From the NCBI GenBank assembly GCA_004431415.1, contig QPMI01000444.1, forward strand, positions 186,001-250,000: 64,000 bases of DNA, given 5' to 3'. Origin of the DNA: Cyanophora paradoxa. Its lineage: Eukaryota > Glaucocystophyceae > Cyanophorales > Cyanophoraceae. Made by a program: the position numbers and the translations under genes. The notes under the pieces were generated by a model. The model was given only the letters and a program-made list of their open reading frames with translations. It was not told the origin of the DNA and made no database searches. Shown here in pieces: positions 1-10,922 of this stretch. How positions within the stretch are numbered: the first letter of the stretch is position 1; every line of letters begins with the position of its first letter.

Positions 1-103
1 AGCTAAGAACGGCTAGTGCTGCAGCAAGCGCACAATAACACTGACGCGCCCGAAGGCCGTGCATTCGTATTATAGAGTAACGAAGAGCGCGCGGCGGTGC
101 CTC

Positions 104-933
104 TTACAAGCCGGCCTCCGCCGGGGTCTTGGCGATGATCGAGTCTACGGCGTGCACCTGATTGCTCTGCATCTCATCCCTGCGGCAGGGCTTAGTCTTG
201 AAGCGCTGATCGACGCAAGAGAGAGGGCTTGCCAGATAGCTTTGTAGATCTGCGCCAAACGAGCGGGGAAGCATCAGACGAAAAGCAGCAAGCGATTGTG
301 GCACCAGGCACGGGACGCGGGCTCACCATGCGGTGCCGGGCAACAACGTTCTTGCCCTCGAACTGAGAGGAGACAATGTCGATCCTGTAATCGCGCGTGA
401 GGTCCCCGCGCCGCGGCAATCATGAAGCAGCGCGCTTACACGATGTGGCTCGCGTCGCCCGCGTTGTCAATGACCTGCAGCTTCTTGGGAGCGAGAGCAT
501 CGGTGAGCTGCGTGCAGCGATCGTCAATGCGCCGCTGGATCTCCCAGAGCTCCAGGCAAGCGACGGCGAGTAGCTCCGGACCTTCTTCGACACCTGGGCG
601 ACGGTGGGGTGCGCTGGTGCGCTGTCGGCCTGTGCACGCGGCGGCTGCGCCACGAACGTCCTCCGCGGCGCGGCGGCGGCGAACTGGGGCGGCTGGTCAG
701 CATGGGCCGCACTTTGCGGTTCGGGCGACGCGGCTCACGATTGTCTGGCCGAAGAACGAGCGAGCCTCGTTGATGCCAACGCTCCGCACAGCGACTGCGG
801 CGGCTGGCGGGGGCGGTCGAGGCGAGGCACACTGGAGGGTCGCGGGGCGCGGCTAACCAGGTCGGATGCGGGGGACGGAGATGTGCCCGCGCGGGAACGC
901 CACCGCCGCCAAGTTCAATGCGAACGCCGACAT
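104..933 (-). CDS. BolA: BolA-family protein with organellar presequence
   Basis: BolA proteins partner monothiol glutaredoxins in iron-sulfur cluster handling. Splicing by eye from ATG at 933 gives a protein of about 165 residues. It starts MSAFALNLAAVAFPRG, a Ser/Ala/Arg-rich stretch like a plastid or mitochondrial presequence, and continues through a Pro/Ala linker into the BolA fold: an ALAPKKLQVIDN segment, then IVSSQFEGKNVVARHRM with the conserved RHR histidine, then NQVHAVDSIIAKTPAE before the TAA at 104-106. The core is split by introns of roughly 35-65 nt; the last is about 35 nt (GTCGATC...CCGCAG) and restores frame between ALSLA and DEMQS. The junction near 560-600 can be spliced in two ways. 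It is divergent from the LRR gene at about 1.2 kb. Family assignment is strong; plastid versus mitochondrion is not decided. Confidence 0.85.
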
Positions 934-1197
934 CGGAGGCTTTCCGGCAAAAACCTTGACGAGCGGGGTACAGTAGCTCTGGCTCGATTAAACGCCAGCC
1001 GCGCCTCCTGGCTCCCGCATCCGCCGATGGAAAGGTGAGCGCCCGGAAAGATCGATCCGCGCACGCGCGAGCGGCTCCCAGCGGTCTAGCTGCGCCCCCA
1101 GCCGAGCACCTGCTCTCTCGGCCGGGATGCGCTGGTTTGGTTCCCGCCGTTCGCCAGCGCTGGTTCTTCCTCCAACGCGTTCCGGGTTTTTCCGTCC
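934..1197. promoter_or_regulatory. divergent intergenic region between BolA and LRR gene
   Basis: About 260 bp between the inferred BolA start and the first credible coding of the plus-strand LRR gene. It should hold both promoters. I see no TATA-like box. The 5' end of the LRR gene is not firmly located and an N-terminal exon may lie here. Confidence 0.3.
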
Positions 1198-2460
1198 TTG
1201 CGTCTGCGCATTTCCCCGTCGTTCGATATTGCGCTGTCAGAAGAGCGCTGCGTGCGCTCTCGCTGTAGTCTGGGCTTATCATTCGACCCATCGCTTCGAT
1301 CTGTCCGCGGCCACACCGTCGCACTCGCCCGACGAATCCCTCGCGCAGTGGAGCAGGTGGACGCCCGACGGCGCACTCGCCCGACGCTCTTCGCACAGAC
1401 CAGGTGCGAGTGCGGTTCAGCGTCGACACCGCCGCATCGCACTACTCGGCGAGAGAACCGGAGACCGTGAAGCGAATCCTCAGCGACCAGTCTGTGCAGA
1501 TCGCACTTGATTTCGATGAAGGTCCGCTGGGTTTGGCTGGCGGACCGTTTCCCGCCGCCGGCTTACTCTTTTCCTCTGCAGAAGCTCCAGCGGGCGCCAC
1601 GATTCCGGCGCTCTGCGAGGGCCTGCGCAAGTCGCCCGTGGTCCGCCTCGAACTTGTAGGCGAAGGTTCGCTGGCATGGGCTGTATCATGCGCTCATATT
1701 GCGCCTCACCGTTCGCGCGCCCGTTTGCCAGGACCGGAAGCCATGGTGCCAATGCAATTTGCGCGGGCTGCGCGCGACATGCGGTCCGTATCCGGACCCA
1801 GCACCGACCTAGCACCCCGCGAACCATCTGGAAACCTCCTGATCGCTTGCTCTCTTGCGCCAGGTACCTGCGTCACCTCCAGATCACGTCCGCCTCCGTG
1901 TCCGCTTCGTTCCTGGCGGCGTGCGTCGGCGGGTCCTTGCGCAGGTGCCATCCCCTGCAAGGCTTCCTGCTCTTCTAACGTTGAAATGACGCGCAGGGTA
2001 TCGCTCGACCGCGTGGTGATCCAGCCGGACGCTACGGGCGTTGACAGCCTCGCCAGCGCGATCGCAGCTGGCGGCTTGTACGCGATGTCCCTGTTCAGCA
2101 CTTCTTTCGCGGACATCGACGCGGGCTCTGACCCGCTCGCTGCGATTCTCGGCTCCTCCTGGGGCCTCACCGTGCTGGAGCTGGACGGCGTGTCGCTCAC
2201 AGGAGATGCTGCCCGCGCGCTTGGGCGAGCGCTCGCCCGGCCGGCCTGCCGCCTCCGCATCATCGAGGCCACGTGCGCTGTCGTTCGGCGCGCTCGAACC
2301 GTGCCCCCGCGCGCGCTGACGCGGGCGCAGCTTGCCACCGGGCACTTCCGATGAGGCCCGGGACGCGCTGGAGGCCGCCGTCGCTCCGCCGCCGGAAGGC
2401 ATGGAGCCGGGCCCGCTTCTCCGCGCACGCCTGCACTTTCCCGGCCCGCCGGACGAGAAG
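1198..2460 (+). CDS. leucine-rich-repeat (F-box/LRR-like) protein, start uncertain
   Basis: Successive exons carry leucine-rich repeats, for example ALCEGLRKSPVVRLELVGEG, YLRHLQITSASVSASFLAAC and WGLTVLELDGVSLTGDAARA, typical of ribonuclease-inhibitor-like LRR proteins that recruit substrates to SCF ligases or act as scaffolds. Introns of about 47-66 nt rejoin the frames near 1350-1395, 1520-1580, 1665-1730, 1930-1980 and 2277-2335. The C-terminal part (PPGTSDEARDALEAAVA) resembles the end of the F-box/LRR gene at 8.0-10.2 kb (SPASERDAAVEAVRRLY), suggesting one family. No clear F-box is visible upstream, so the first exon may be missing from this model. After 2460 the frame stays open into the PWWP exons; a stop for this gene could not be placed, so a fusion is possible. 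Coding and LRR character are likely, the borders are weak. Confidence 0.5.
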
Positions 2461-2621
2461 GTCCGCCGCCCGGCCGTTCTCCCTCCTGGATCAAATTTTC
2501 GAGCCTCGGCGCAGCGGGTCGTCAGCCACCCCGGGAGGAGCCCGCGCCTTTCTCCCGAGGTTTCAGAGCCGTCGTGCGCGCCTCGCCGCGCCGGCGCCGC
2601 GGCCTCGCCTGATTTGAGCAG

Positions 2622-5600
2622 TTGGCGGCCGGGAGACCTGGCGTGGGTCGGCGGGCAGCTCTCCTCGGGGCCGCAAGGCCGCCAGATGTGGTGGCCATGC
2701 GTGGTGCGCGCCCATCTCGGGTCTCCGCGCCCGCGCCCCGGATCCCGAGCGCGCCAGCAGGTCCTGCGCAGCGAGGGCGTCGGCATCGGGCAGCGTTACT
2801 GCGAGTTGGAGGTGCCCATTGAACGCCTGGGCAACGGCGAGCAGTGCGCGCACGCCGGCGCGCCGCCGCGCGCGCCGGCGTGCTGAGTGCGGCGGGCAGG
2901 GAGTGGAAGAACCCGGAGGAGCTGCTGCCGTTCGAGGCGGGCCACGAGATGGAGCTGCCGCGGCAGAAGCCGATGCAGCGCGAGCTCTTCGGCGACACGT
3001 GGCGCTCCGCCCTCTGGACCGCCGACGAGCTCAAGGCCCAGCCCCGCCCCGACCGCCTCGCCCGCCTCGAAGGCACGCGCCGACCTTTCCTTCCCCGCTG
3101 GCCCGCCCGCCGCTCACTCGCGCACGGGTTCGCGCGCGCGCGCAGAGGTGCGGCGCGAGCGGGAGTCCAAGCGGCGGTCGGGGAGGGCCGGGGCGCACGC
3201 GGGCGCCGGCGCGGGCCGCGGCCGCAGAGAGGAGGCTGACGAGGAAGAGGCCGCGGCGCCGATCGAGCGGCACGGCCGCCCCGCCTCCTCCTCCGTCCCC
3301 GTGCGCCGCCCGCGCCCGCGCCCGCGCGCTCGCCCTCGGGCGCCGAGGGTCGGGGCAGGCGACGGTGGGCCGCCCGCACCCGCACCGCCACCACGAGGCG
3401 GGCGCCGCCGCCCCGTCCATGCCGGCCGCGCCGCCGGCCTCGGTCCTCGAGCGCCTCTCGCCCTCCTCCGTCGCCAGCCGGTGCGCGCCACGCGCGCCAC
3501 GCCCCGCGCCCCGCGCCCCGCGCCTCGTCGAGCCCGGGGAAGGAACAGGCGGCGGTCGAACCCCGAGGCGCCCCGCACGCCCCGCAGCGCCTTCGTCATC
3601 TACCGCACCGGTGCCCCTCCGCTGCGCCCCGCATTCTCCGGTCCTCGCTGAGTCCGCTTTTCGCCGCAGCGATGCGGTCGACGGTGCGGCAGGGGCACCC
3701 CGGCCAGGGCAGCGAGGCCATCTCCCGCATCATCGTACCCCCCTTCGCGCCAGCCCCGCCCCCGCGCCGCTCTCGTCCTCACGCCGTGCCCCAGTCGCAG
3801 ATGTGGAACCGCCTGCCGAGCCCCGAGAAGCAGGTGCCGCGCCGCCCCGGCCCCGCCCGCCCGAGAGCCATCCCCAGCGCCGACGCCGGCGCAGCCGTTC
3901 ATCGCGCAGTCGGACCGGGAGAAGGCGTCCTACCGCCGCCAGATGGACGCCTACAAGTCCCGCCAGCGCCGCGAGGTCCGCCCCTGTACCCCTCCCTCCG
4001 CCCCCTCCCCTCCACCGACGCCCGCAGGACTCCGGGGCGCCTGCCCGCCCGGGCGCCTTTTCTCCGGAGCCGAGAGGCGCCGACCACGATCGCGAGGTAG
4101 TGCGCCCCGTACCCCCCGCTGACCTTGTTCCCCCCTCCCCCTGACCCCCCGCAGCCGCCGAAGCGGAGGCGGGCACCCCCGCCCCGCTACAGCGCCGAGT
4201 CGGACGAAGGGGGGTACGAGCTCGAGGGCCGCCCCGACGCCGAGGGCGAGGAGGAGACTGGGTGCGCCCTGCATTCGCCTTCGACGAACACCTTCTTAAG
4301 CGAGTGGCGCCGCAGGTACTCGCACGAGTCGCAGGGCGAGTCGCGCGGGGAGGGTTACGACGTCGCGGAGGGCGAGGACGAGGACGAGGACGAGGAGGAC
4401 GAGGGGGCGGGGGTGAAAGTGGAGAGCGACTCTGATGAGCCGTACGCTCCCGCTTCCGAGCGGCGTGCCTCCGCTGGCCCCGTCGCCCGCAAGCGCAAGA
4501 TCGGCGCCCGCGCCCACCCGCCGGGGTGCGCCCGAGCCCGCAGCTGATCGCGCTGCTCCCAGCCTGAGCGCCCTGCAGGTGTACGTGCCCCTTCCACCCG
4601 CGCGCCAGGTCGGCCGGGCCTCCGCACGCCCGCGAGCCGTGCGTCTCCGCGCCGCTCTCCCGAGGCCGCCCTGCCTGACGCCCGCCACGCGCCAGGGACC
4701 ACGCCCCGTCGGGCGCGGCGCCGCCCGAGCGGACGCGCTCGCCCCGCCGACCCATGGTACGATCTGTCCATCAGCCGCGGCCGCCCGGGCCAGCCCGGCC
4801 CGCCTCATTCCCCCCCAGGCCGCCCTTGCGCTCCTCTCCCGCGTCCGCTCCGAGGATTTCGCGTACTCGGGGTACAGGTACCTTCTTTTGAGCGGGCGCC
4901 CCGCCCCTGCCGTCCGGCCTGACTCGCCGCAGGGCGCCATCCCCGCGGACGGCGCTGGCGGGGTACGACACGGACGAGACGGGCTCCATCCACACCCTCC
5001 GCGAGGAGTGAGCGCCGCGCCGCCCGCGCGAGAGAGCGCGGCGCCGAGGGCCCCGCAGCACGCCCCCGGCGGACGGGGAGGAGGAGGGGCAGGCCCCCGC
5101 CGCCTCGAGCCTGCGCCGGCCGCCGCCGCTCTCGCCGCCGGCGCGGCGGGAGGCCCGCGGGCGCGCGGCGGCGGCGACGGCGGCGGCGGCGGTGGCGGAC
5201 GAGGACAGCGAAGACGCGGGGGGCCGGGCAACGACGCCGAGTGGCTCCCCGGCGGCCGGCGCGCCCCGCCCCGCGATGCCGCGCGCCGCGTCCTGACCCG
5301 CCCCGCCCCGCAGGCCCGCGAAGCGCCGCGCCGCCGCCACCACCACCGCGCAGGTCACTCCGCAGCGGCCCATCGGCGTCCACAGGCTCGCCCCCTCGCG
5401 CGCCCCGCGTGCGCTGGCGCCGCCCCTCATGCGCCCAGTCGCAGCCACGCGCCGGGCTGCATGTGCCCGTACCACCGCAAGCAGGCCGCCCTGGCGTTGA
5501 GCGCGGGGCGGCCCTCCCCCGGGCCCTCGCCCCGCCCCGCCGCCGCGCCCCGCCGCAGCCCCGCGCGCGCCCCCGCCGCCCCGCCCGCCGCCACTGCGCC

Positions 5601-6959
5601 GCGGCCGGCGGCTGCGTCGTCGGCGCCGGCGTCGCCGGGGCACGCGGGGCGGGTGCGGACGCCGGAGCCGTGGAGCCACGACGTGGGCATGACGGGGGAC
5701 CCCGAGTGCGACGTGGCGCGCACCCCCCGCACGTGCACTCCGCGCCTCGCTGAAACCCCGCCAGGTGCTCCGGACGCCGCGGGGCGCCCGCCGCCGCCGC
5801 CGCCGCCGCCGGCGACCACGCCGGGCCGCGTGCTGCTGCCCGTGCTGCCCATCCCGCCCGGCGAGCGCGAGCGCGAGGCGGCCGAGGCGCCCTCCCGCCA
5901 CTCCGCCGCCCGCATCCTTTCCTTCGCCCAGCCGCAGCCGCAGCCGCAGCAGGCCCCTCCGCCCCCGCCCGCCCCGCCCCAGCCCCAGTCGCCCTCCACG
6001 GGCTACTACGGCGGTCGGGGCGTCTTCGCGCGCCGCCCCAGCGGCGGGAGCGGCGGCGGCGGCGGTGGAGGAGGAGGAGGAGGCAGCTCGTCTGCTGGCG
6101 GGCCGCGGCGGCGGAGCGAGGCGGCGCCGGCGCCGGCGCCGGCCCGCGCCGCCGGCGACTGCGACGACGAGGCGACGGACGGCGGGGACGAGGGGGAGGA
6201 GGAGGGGGGCAACCGGCCCCGCGCCCGCCGCCGCCGCAACGGTCCGCCGAGCTCTCCTCCCGCGCTTCTCCGCCGCTCACCCCCGCGGCAGGGGGCGAGG
6301 GGGCCGAGGGGAGCGGGAACGGGGGCGGGAGCTCGGCGGAGAAGGTGACGCACCAGACCGTCTACCGCGACAAGAGCGGCCGCTTCTCCAAGTCAGCGCC
6401 CTCGCCCGCCCCCGCTCGCGTCGGAGTCGGTGCTCAGCTCGCTCGTGCGCCGCGCGCGCGCGCAGGGCGAGCTCGGCCGTCGCGACCACGACCGTCGTGC
6501 GCGGCGCGGGGCGCGCCCGCGGCAACGGCAACGGCAACGGCAACGGGGGCGGGGCGGGGCCGAGGCGCGCACGCGGAGCCGGCGGGGCGGCTCGTCGGAG
6601 GGAGGGGCGGGAGCGGGTCGGAGGGGGAGGGCGAGGGCGCCTCGCCCCCGGGGGGGGCGGCGCCGGGGCCAGGCATGCTGGCGAGCCTCGAGGCGCTGAC
6701 CACGGCCGTCGGGGCGGAGGCGGTGCGGGCGCTGGGCCTGCACGGGGCCGCCCCCGGGGGCCCCGCCCCGGTCTCGGGCGCCCCGGGCTTCGTCGCCTAC
6801 CAGTCCGCCATCGGCATGATCCTGCGTGCGCCCCCGCGAGGCCCCGCAGCTCCTTTTCCTCCCCGCTGACGGGGCGATCCCGCAGTGCCCCTCAATGCCT
6901 TTGGGGGCGCCGCGGCGGCCGCGGCCGCGGGCCAGACCCCGGGGGGACCGCCGTCGTAG
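2622..6959 (+). CDS. PWWP-domain plus HMG-box chromatin protein
   Basis: The first part has a PWWP-like module: PGDLAWVGGQ, then QMWWPCVV, then (after a 57-nt intron) LRSEGVGIGQRYCELEVPIE. PWWP domains read methylated histone tails and DNA. Further on, four exons between about 3570 and 3960 assemble an HMG box: APRTPRSAFVIYRTAMRS, GQGSEAISRII, SQMWNRLPSPEKQ and PFIAQSDREKASYRRQMDAY, with the expected aromatic and basic residues. Then come acidic stretches (EDEDEDEEDEG, about 4375) and long Pro/Ala/Gly-rich disordered regions. The last exon ends GGAAAAAAAGQTPGGPPS with TAG at 6957-6959. Introns are about 35-75 nt. A nuclear DNA- and chromatin-binding role is inferred. The 5' limit is the acceptor before the PWWP exon; the real start is upstream and may belong to the LRR frame. 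Exon edges between 4.5 and 6.7 kb are approximate. Confidence 0.7.
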
Positions 6960-8029
6960 GCTTGAGACGTTTTGTTCGAATTCGCGGTTCGGCCCGGCAG
7001 CCACAGGCGGTGGGGCCCGGCCCCTGTTAGACTGTCCTTTCTTGCATTCCTTACATCGGAGTCCATGCTTTTCGAATTCTTGAGTGAAGCCCATTGAGCT
7101 TGCGCTTCTTGTGAGCTTTTTGAACCGTATACGTAAACTCGTGGTAAATCCAGACCCTTCTTCACTTTCAGCATGATCAGACGTTTCAAATTTCAAGACT
7201 TTCATGTACATTACAGCCTTTTCGAACTCCAGTCTCCGAGACACCACGGCGGTGTTTTCAATACTGCCCTCGACTGCAGCTCTCAGCAGCTAGCTATAGT
7301 CCGACGGTCGTTCTACACTTTTCCTATGTGTATTGAAAGCTAAAATTTTGTACAGCTCACTGAGTCATTGTTCATGAGTTTAATTTAGGCATTTAGGGGA
7401 TCATTGAATCCCTTTCAGTGCGCTGCAGTGGACTCGCAAACTCAGTGTGACTTGAAACTCTTCGAATTCGAATTCCAAACGGAGACTCAGTGACTAGTAC
7501 TAGTACTTGTACATTCATTCCGAATTCGAACTTGGAATTCGGCGATCGGACTCTGGACCTGAGACGCTGCAGCTGGTGACAGTCGACGTCGGATCCGGAC
7601 TGTCGGACTGTCACTACGGTACTACGGTACAGCCACCTTCACTTGCAATTGCAAGCTTTGAAGCTTCCAGGACCCGCAGCCGGCCCGCGACACTGCATGC
7701 GCAGCTGTGTGCGGCACTGCAGCTTAGCGCTAGCGGCTTTCACGATCAGCGGCTCTCAAAAAATCAAAAATAATGCCCCCCCACCTTGGAGGTTCAACGG
7801 TTGGGGGGTTAGGCTTAAGGGTGGGGTTGGGAGGGAGAGGGGGGGGGGGGGGGGGGGGCGGGGTGGGGGGAGGGGGGTGGGGGGGGGGGTGGGGGGGGCC
7901 GAGATGGAGGAGAGGGGGGCCGGGGGGAGCGGGGGGGAGGGGGGGGCGGAAGGGGAGGGGGGGGTGGGGGCGGAAGGGGAGAGGGGGGGGCGGAAGGGGA
8001 GGTGGGGTGGGGGGGTAGAGGAGACGCTG
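6960..8029. other. intergenic region, AT-richer, then G-tract
   Basis: No gene recognised. 6960-7760 is AT-richer than the flanking exons and repeatedly contains GAATTC-type palindromes. 7800-8016 is a G-rich simple repeat. It separates the convergent PWWP-HMG gene and the minus-strand F-box/LRR gene, so it holds both 3' ends. Confidence 0.5.
7801..8016. repeat. G-rich low-complexity tract
   Basis: About 215 bp dominated by runs of G on the plus strand, including an uninterrupted run of about 20 G near 7839-7858, interspersed with GGA and GGT. It lies immediately downstream of the stop of the minus-strand F-box/LRR gene, so its transcript would carry a C-rich 3' UTR. The plus strand could form G-quadruplexes. 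Confidence 0.9.
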
Positions 8030-10205
8030 TCAGTACACCGAAGTCCTCCAGCGCGAGCGCTCCGCATAGAGACGCCGCACAGCCTCGACCGCGGCGTCTC
8101 TCTCCGACGCCGGCGAGAGGCTTAGTTTGACTTGCAGCTCGACCTTGGGGTGGAGGCGGCGTAGAATCTGGGGCCCGCGCGGTCGGCCCGTCGGAACGGG
8201 CGGTCGGGCGCGGAGCGGCCAGCTGGAATTCGAAGGCACCTCGAGCGGGCGGAGGGGAGCCGGAATTCTAGTCCCGTGAAGCGCAGAGCGCCCGTTAAGC
8301 GGAGAGTGGAGGGTGATTTGAGCATCGCGAAGTGTTGGCATCCTTTGAAGGTCGAGTTCAAGGCGCTCGAGGGCCGACAGCGCCAGGATCGCCTCCGCCT
8401 CCGCCTCCGTCAGCGGACGGAGGAGGCAGAGGTGCAGGCTCGCGAGTGTGCGCCGCGCGCCGGGGCTCTCCAGGAGGTGGACCACGGTGTCAGGGCTCGT
8501 GGGATGACCTGCGTGCAGCGATGAGGGGGCGGCAAAATCAATCGCGAGCGAGGGGCCGCTGCCACGTCGCGAGGGCTTGGCCTACCGAACATGTTTACAG
8601 TGAGCCTAACCCTCTCCAGGTGGGGGAGACCGGAGATTGTTTCCGCCAAGGCGCGCAAAGCAGCCGCGGCTCTCGAAGGCTTGGTCCCCTGAAAAATCGA
8701 CACGTCTGCCTCGCGAAGGCTTGCTGCATGCCCAAGGGCGAGGAGTGCTGCGGGCTCCACCTCGTTCGGGTCAATCTGCAGTAAGCGATCGGTCAGCACA
8801 AGCAGCATAAACGGATCCTTCATTCCCAAAGTTCGAAATCTGCACCGAGAGGGGTGGGACCGACTCGAGTCTAGGCATGCGGCTCAACGCGAGCAGGCCA
8901 GCATCTCCGGGCAATAGATGTCGACAACAGCGCGTGGGTATTCGGCGCGGGAACTCGCCCTCACTAAGCGGCACAGGGGGAGTCGGCTCGAAAGAATATG
9001 CAGCCGAAAAGTCAGGGAGGGCGCACTTGTACAGACCGACTTCATCGAAGAGAGCGATGCTCTTGAGGCTCTTGCCTGCCGGGCCATCGGCGAGCGCCAC
9101 CAGGCTGTCTCCGACGCCGTAAGAGGACATCGCGGACGGCAACGAAAAGACCAGCTGCTCGAGGTGCGCCAGGGGCGCGAGAGCTGTCAGAACCGCCAAA
9201 AACGATGACGAATCGAAGTCCGGGGTGATGCAAAGAGACTTCAGGAGGGGGCAGGCTGCGACGATGGCTGCTGCAGCATCCGCGCCGATGCCGAACGAGT
9301 TGCGTGAAAACAGGTCGAGGGATTCCAGCTTGCCGAAGGGGGCTAGTGCGGTCCGCATCTCGTCTGGTGCAGCAAACCGCAGCCGGTCGTCAGGTCTAGA
9401 TCTGTCACGAGCGCCTGCGTCCCAGGTGCAGCCGATGCTGAGGCTCTTGAGAGCGCTGACTGCCCCCTCCGATGGCTGCAGTGCCGACAGCACGCCGAGC
9501 ACATAAGCCTTCAGGAAGTCCGCATCGGACCTGCGCAAGACATCTGCGCCTCGAAGTTCGACGATCACCTCCCGCGGCTGCGCCGAGCCGCTGTGGCTGC
9601 CGTTGATGACTTCGAGGACGCTGCACGCAGCCGCTACGGTGCGCCGGTGGCTCTCTCTCACGATCGCTGCTTTCACGCCTCCAAAGAAGGCGAGCTTTGG
9701 CCGGAGCGCGACGCTGGCGCCCGCGCTGAGCCGCAGCTTGCGAACCCGCTGGTCTAAGAGCGCCGCCAAAGCGAGGTACATGTCCGCTTGCTCGCCGTTT
9801 CGTGTGCGCCCGGCCGCGGCTCGCATTCGCGCCTGCCCGTGTGCGCCGCTCGCGATCGAGCTCGCCTCGGTCGCGGCGACCTCTAAGCTCGTCCACTCCA
9901 TGTCCTGAACCACATGTCGCCACCGCCTGCCTTCCGCGGTCAAGTCCAGCAAGCTATAGCGCGAGGCCGCGGCCGCGCGGGCGCGGGGCCGCGGACCTAC
10001 AGACTGCGCGCAGGGGCCAGCTCGCCCGCAGCCCGATCGCCTTGAAGACGCCGCTCAACACAACATCTGGCAGCACGTAGATGTCGATTGCTGCCGCCGC
10101 TCCCGCCGCTGCCGCTTGCGAGGGCTTGGGCGCTGCCGCAGCGCTATCTGGCGCCGGCTCTTCGACGCGGGCCCGCTTCTCCGCACGTTCTCCGAACGTC
10201 GACAT
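8030..10205 (-). CDS. F-box / leucine-rich-repeat protein
   Basis: The N-terminus (ATG at 10203-10205) is a charged, Ala-rich leader followed by an F-box: IDIYVLPDVVLSGVFKAIG, then LRAVCSLLDL after splicing a 41-nt intron (GTCCGCGG...CTATAG), then RRWRHVVQDMEWTSLEV. F-box proteins link Skp1-Cullin1 ubiquitin ligases to substrates bound by the downstream repeats. The body contains degenerate LRRs such as PFGKLESLDLFSRNSFGIGA, CPLLKSLCITPDFDSSSF and LAHLEQLVFSLPSAM. Two more short introns restore frame: 37 nt near 8790-8830 (joining GNEGS to IDPNEVEPAALLALG) and one near 8510-8600 (joining NMFG to HPTSPDTVVHLLES). The stop is at 8030-8032. The last ~100 residues are less certain. The substrate is unknown. 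Confidence 0.8.
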
Positions 10206-10922
10206 CGCTCACTCCTCCCGGCAGGTCTGTGGGCCTCTGTAAGGCCTAGGTGCACGTGCGTTGACCGCGGTCATGATCAGGTGGAGTCCGGGGGCGAACC
10301 GCTCGGGCCGTGCGCAAGCGTCTTGCACGGTACAAGTTGCACCTCGTTTGCTTCTCTGGGCCGCGCAGGCAGGTCTGCGGTCCCCCGGTGTCGGCGGGCG
10401 ATGAAGTTGTCAAGGCCGGGCCAGCCACGCGGGGCCGTGCGCGGGCCTCTAGCACCTCGCACTCAGCTCCTCGGCGGCTGTACGTTTCAATTGCGTGTTC
10501 AGCGCTCGTGAGCTCAGCAGCGCTTGCGCTTGCTGGTCGGAATCGTGCCGGTACCCCAGTGAACAACCAAAACGTTACCTGTACCCAGCTGCAGTGCTGA
10601 TTGAACCCTAGGCTATAACCTATAGCTCATGAACCCACATGCACCCCATATAACCTATAGCTCATGAACGTTCGCTGCCGGCGCCGCGACGCTGCGCGGC
10701 TCCCCCTCTAACCCCGCCCACCCCCCCCCCCCCTCCCCCTCCCCCCCCTCCCCGTCCCCCCCCCCCCCCCCCCGGCCCTCCCCCGCCGGCGCCGGCGCTG
10801 GCGCCCCACGTGCACCCCAAGTCCGGATCCCGCCCCGCTCGTGTGCAGCCGCTGGCATGGGCATTCTCGCCGAATAAATAACTTAGGGGGAGCGAAAGCG
10901 GGGTGAGCGCGGGGCGGGGCCC
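10206..10922. other. intergenic region with direct repeat and C-tract
   Basis: No gene recognised. It lies upstream of the F-box/LRR gene and downstream of the unknown minus-strand gene ending at 10923. It holds a 21-bp direct repeat at 10614 and 10649, a C-rich tract at about 10718-10775, and AATAAATAA near 10874, which is plus-strand sense and so not a poly(A) signal for the adjacent minus-strand gene. Confidence 0.5.
10614..10669. repeat. two-copy 21-bp direct repeat
   Basis: TATAACCTATAGCTCATGAAC occurs at 10614-10634 and again at 10649-10669, a 35-bp period. The intervening bases are not part of the repeat. It could be a binding-site pair in the F-box/LRR promoter or a small tandem duplication. 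Confidence 0.85.

Noticed and set aside
524-1429. 301-codon minus-strand frame as the BolA N-terminus
   Set aside because: The BolA presequence and core splice cleanly from ATG 933; the rest of this frame is Arg-rich noise.
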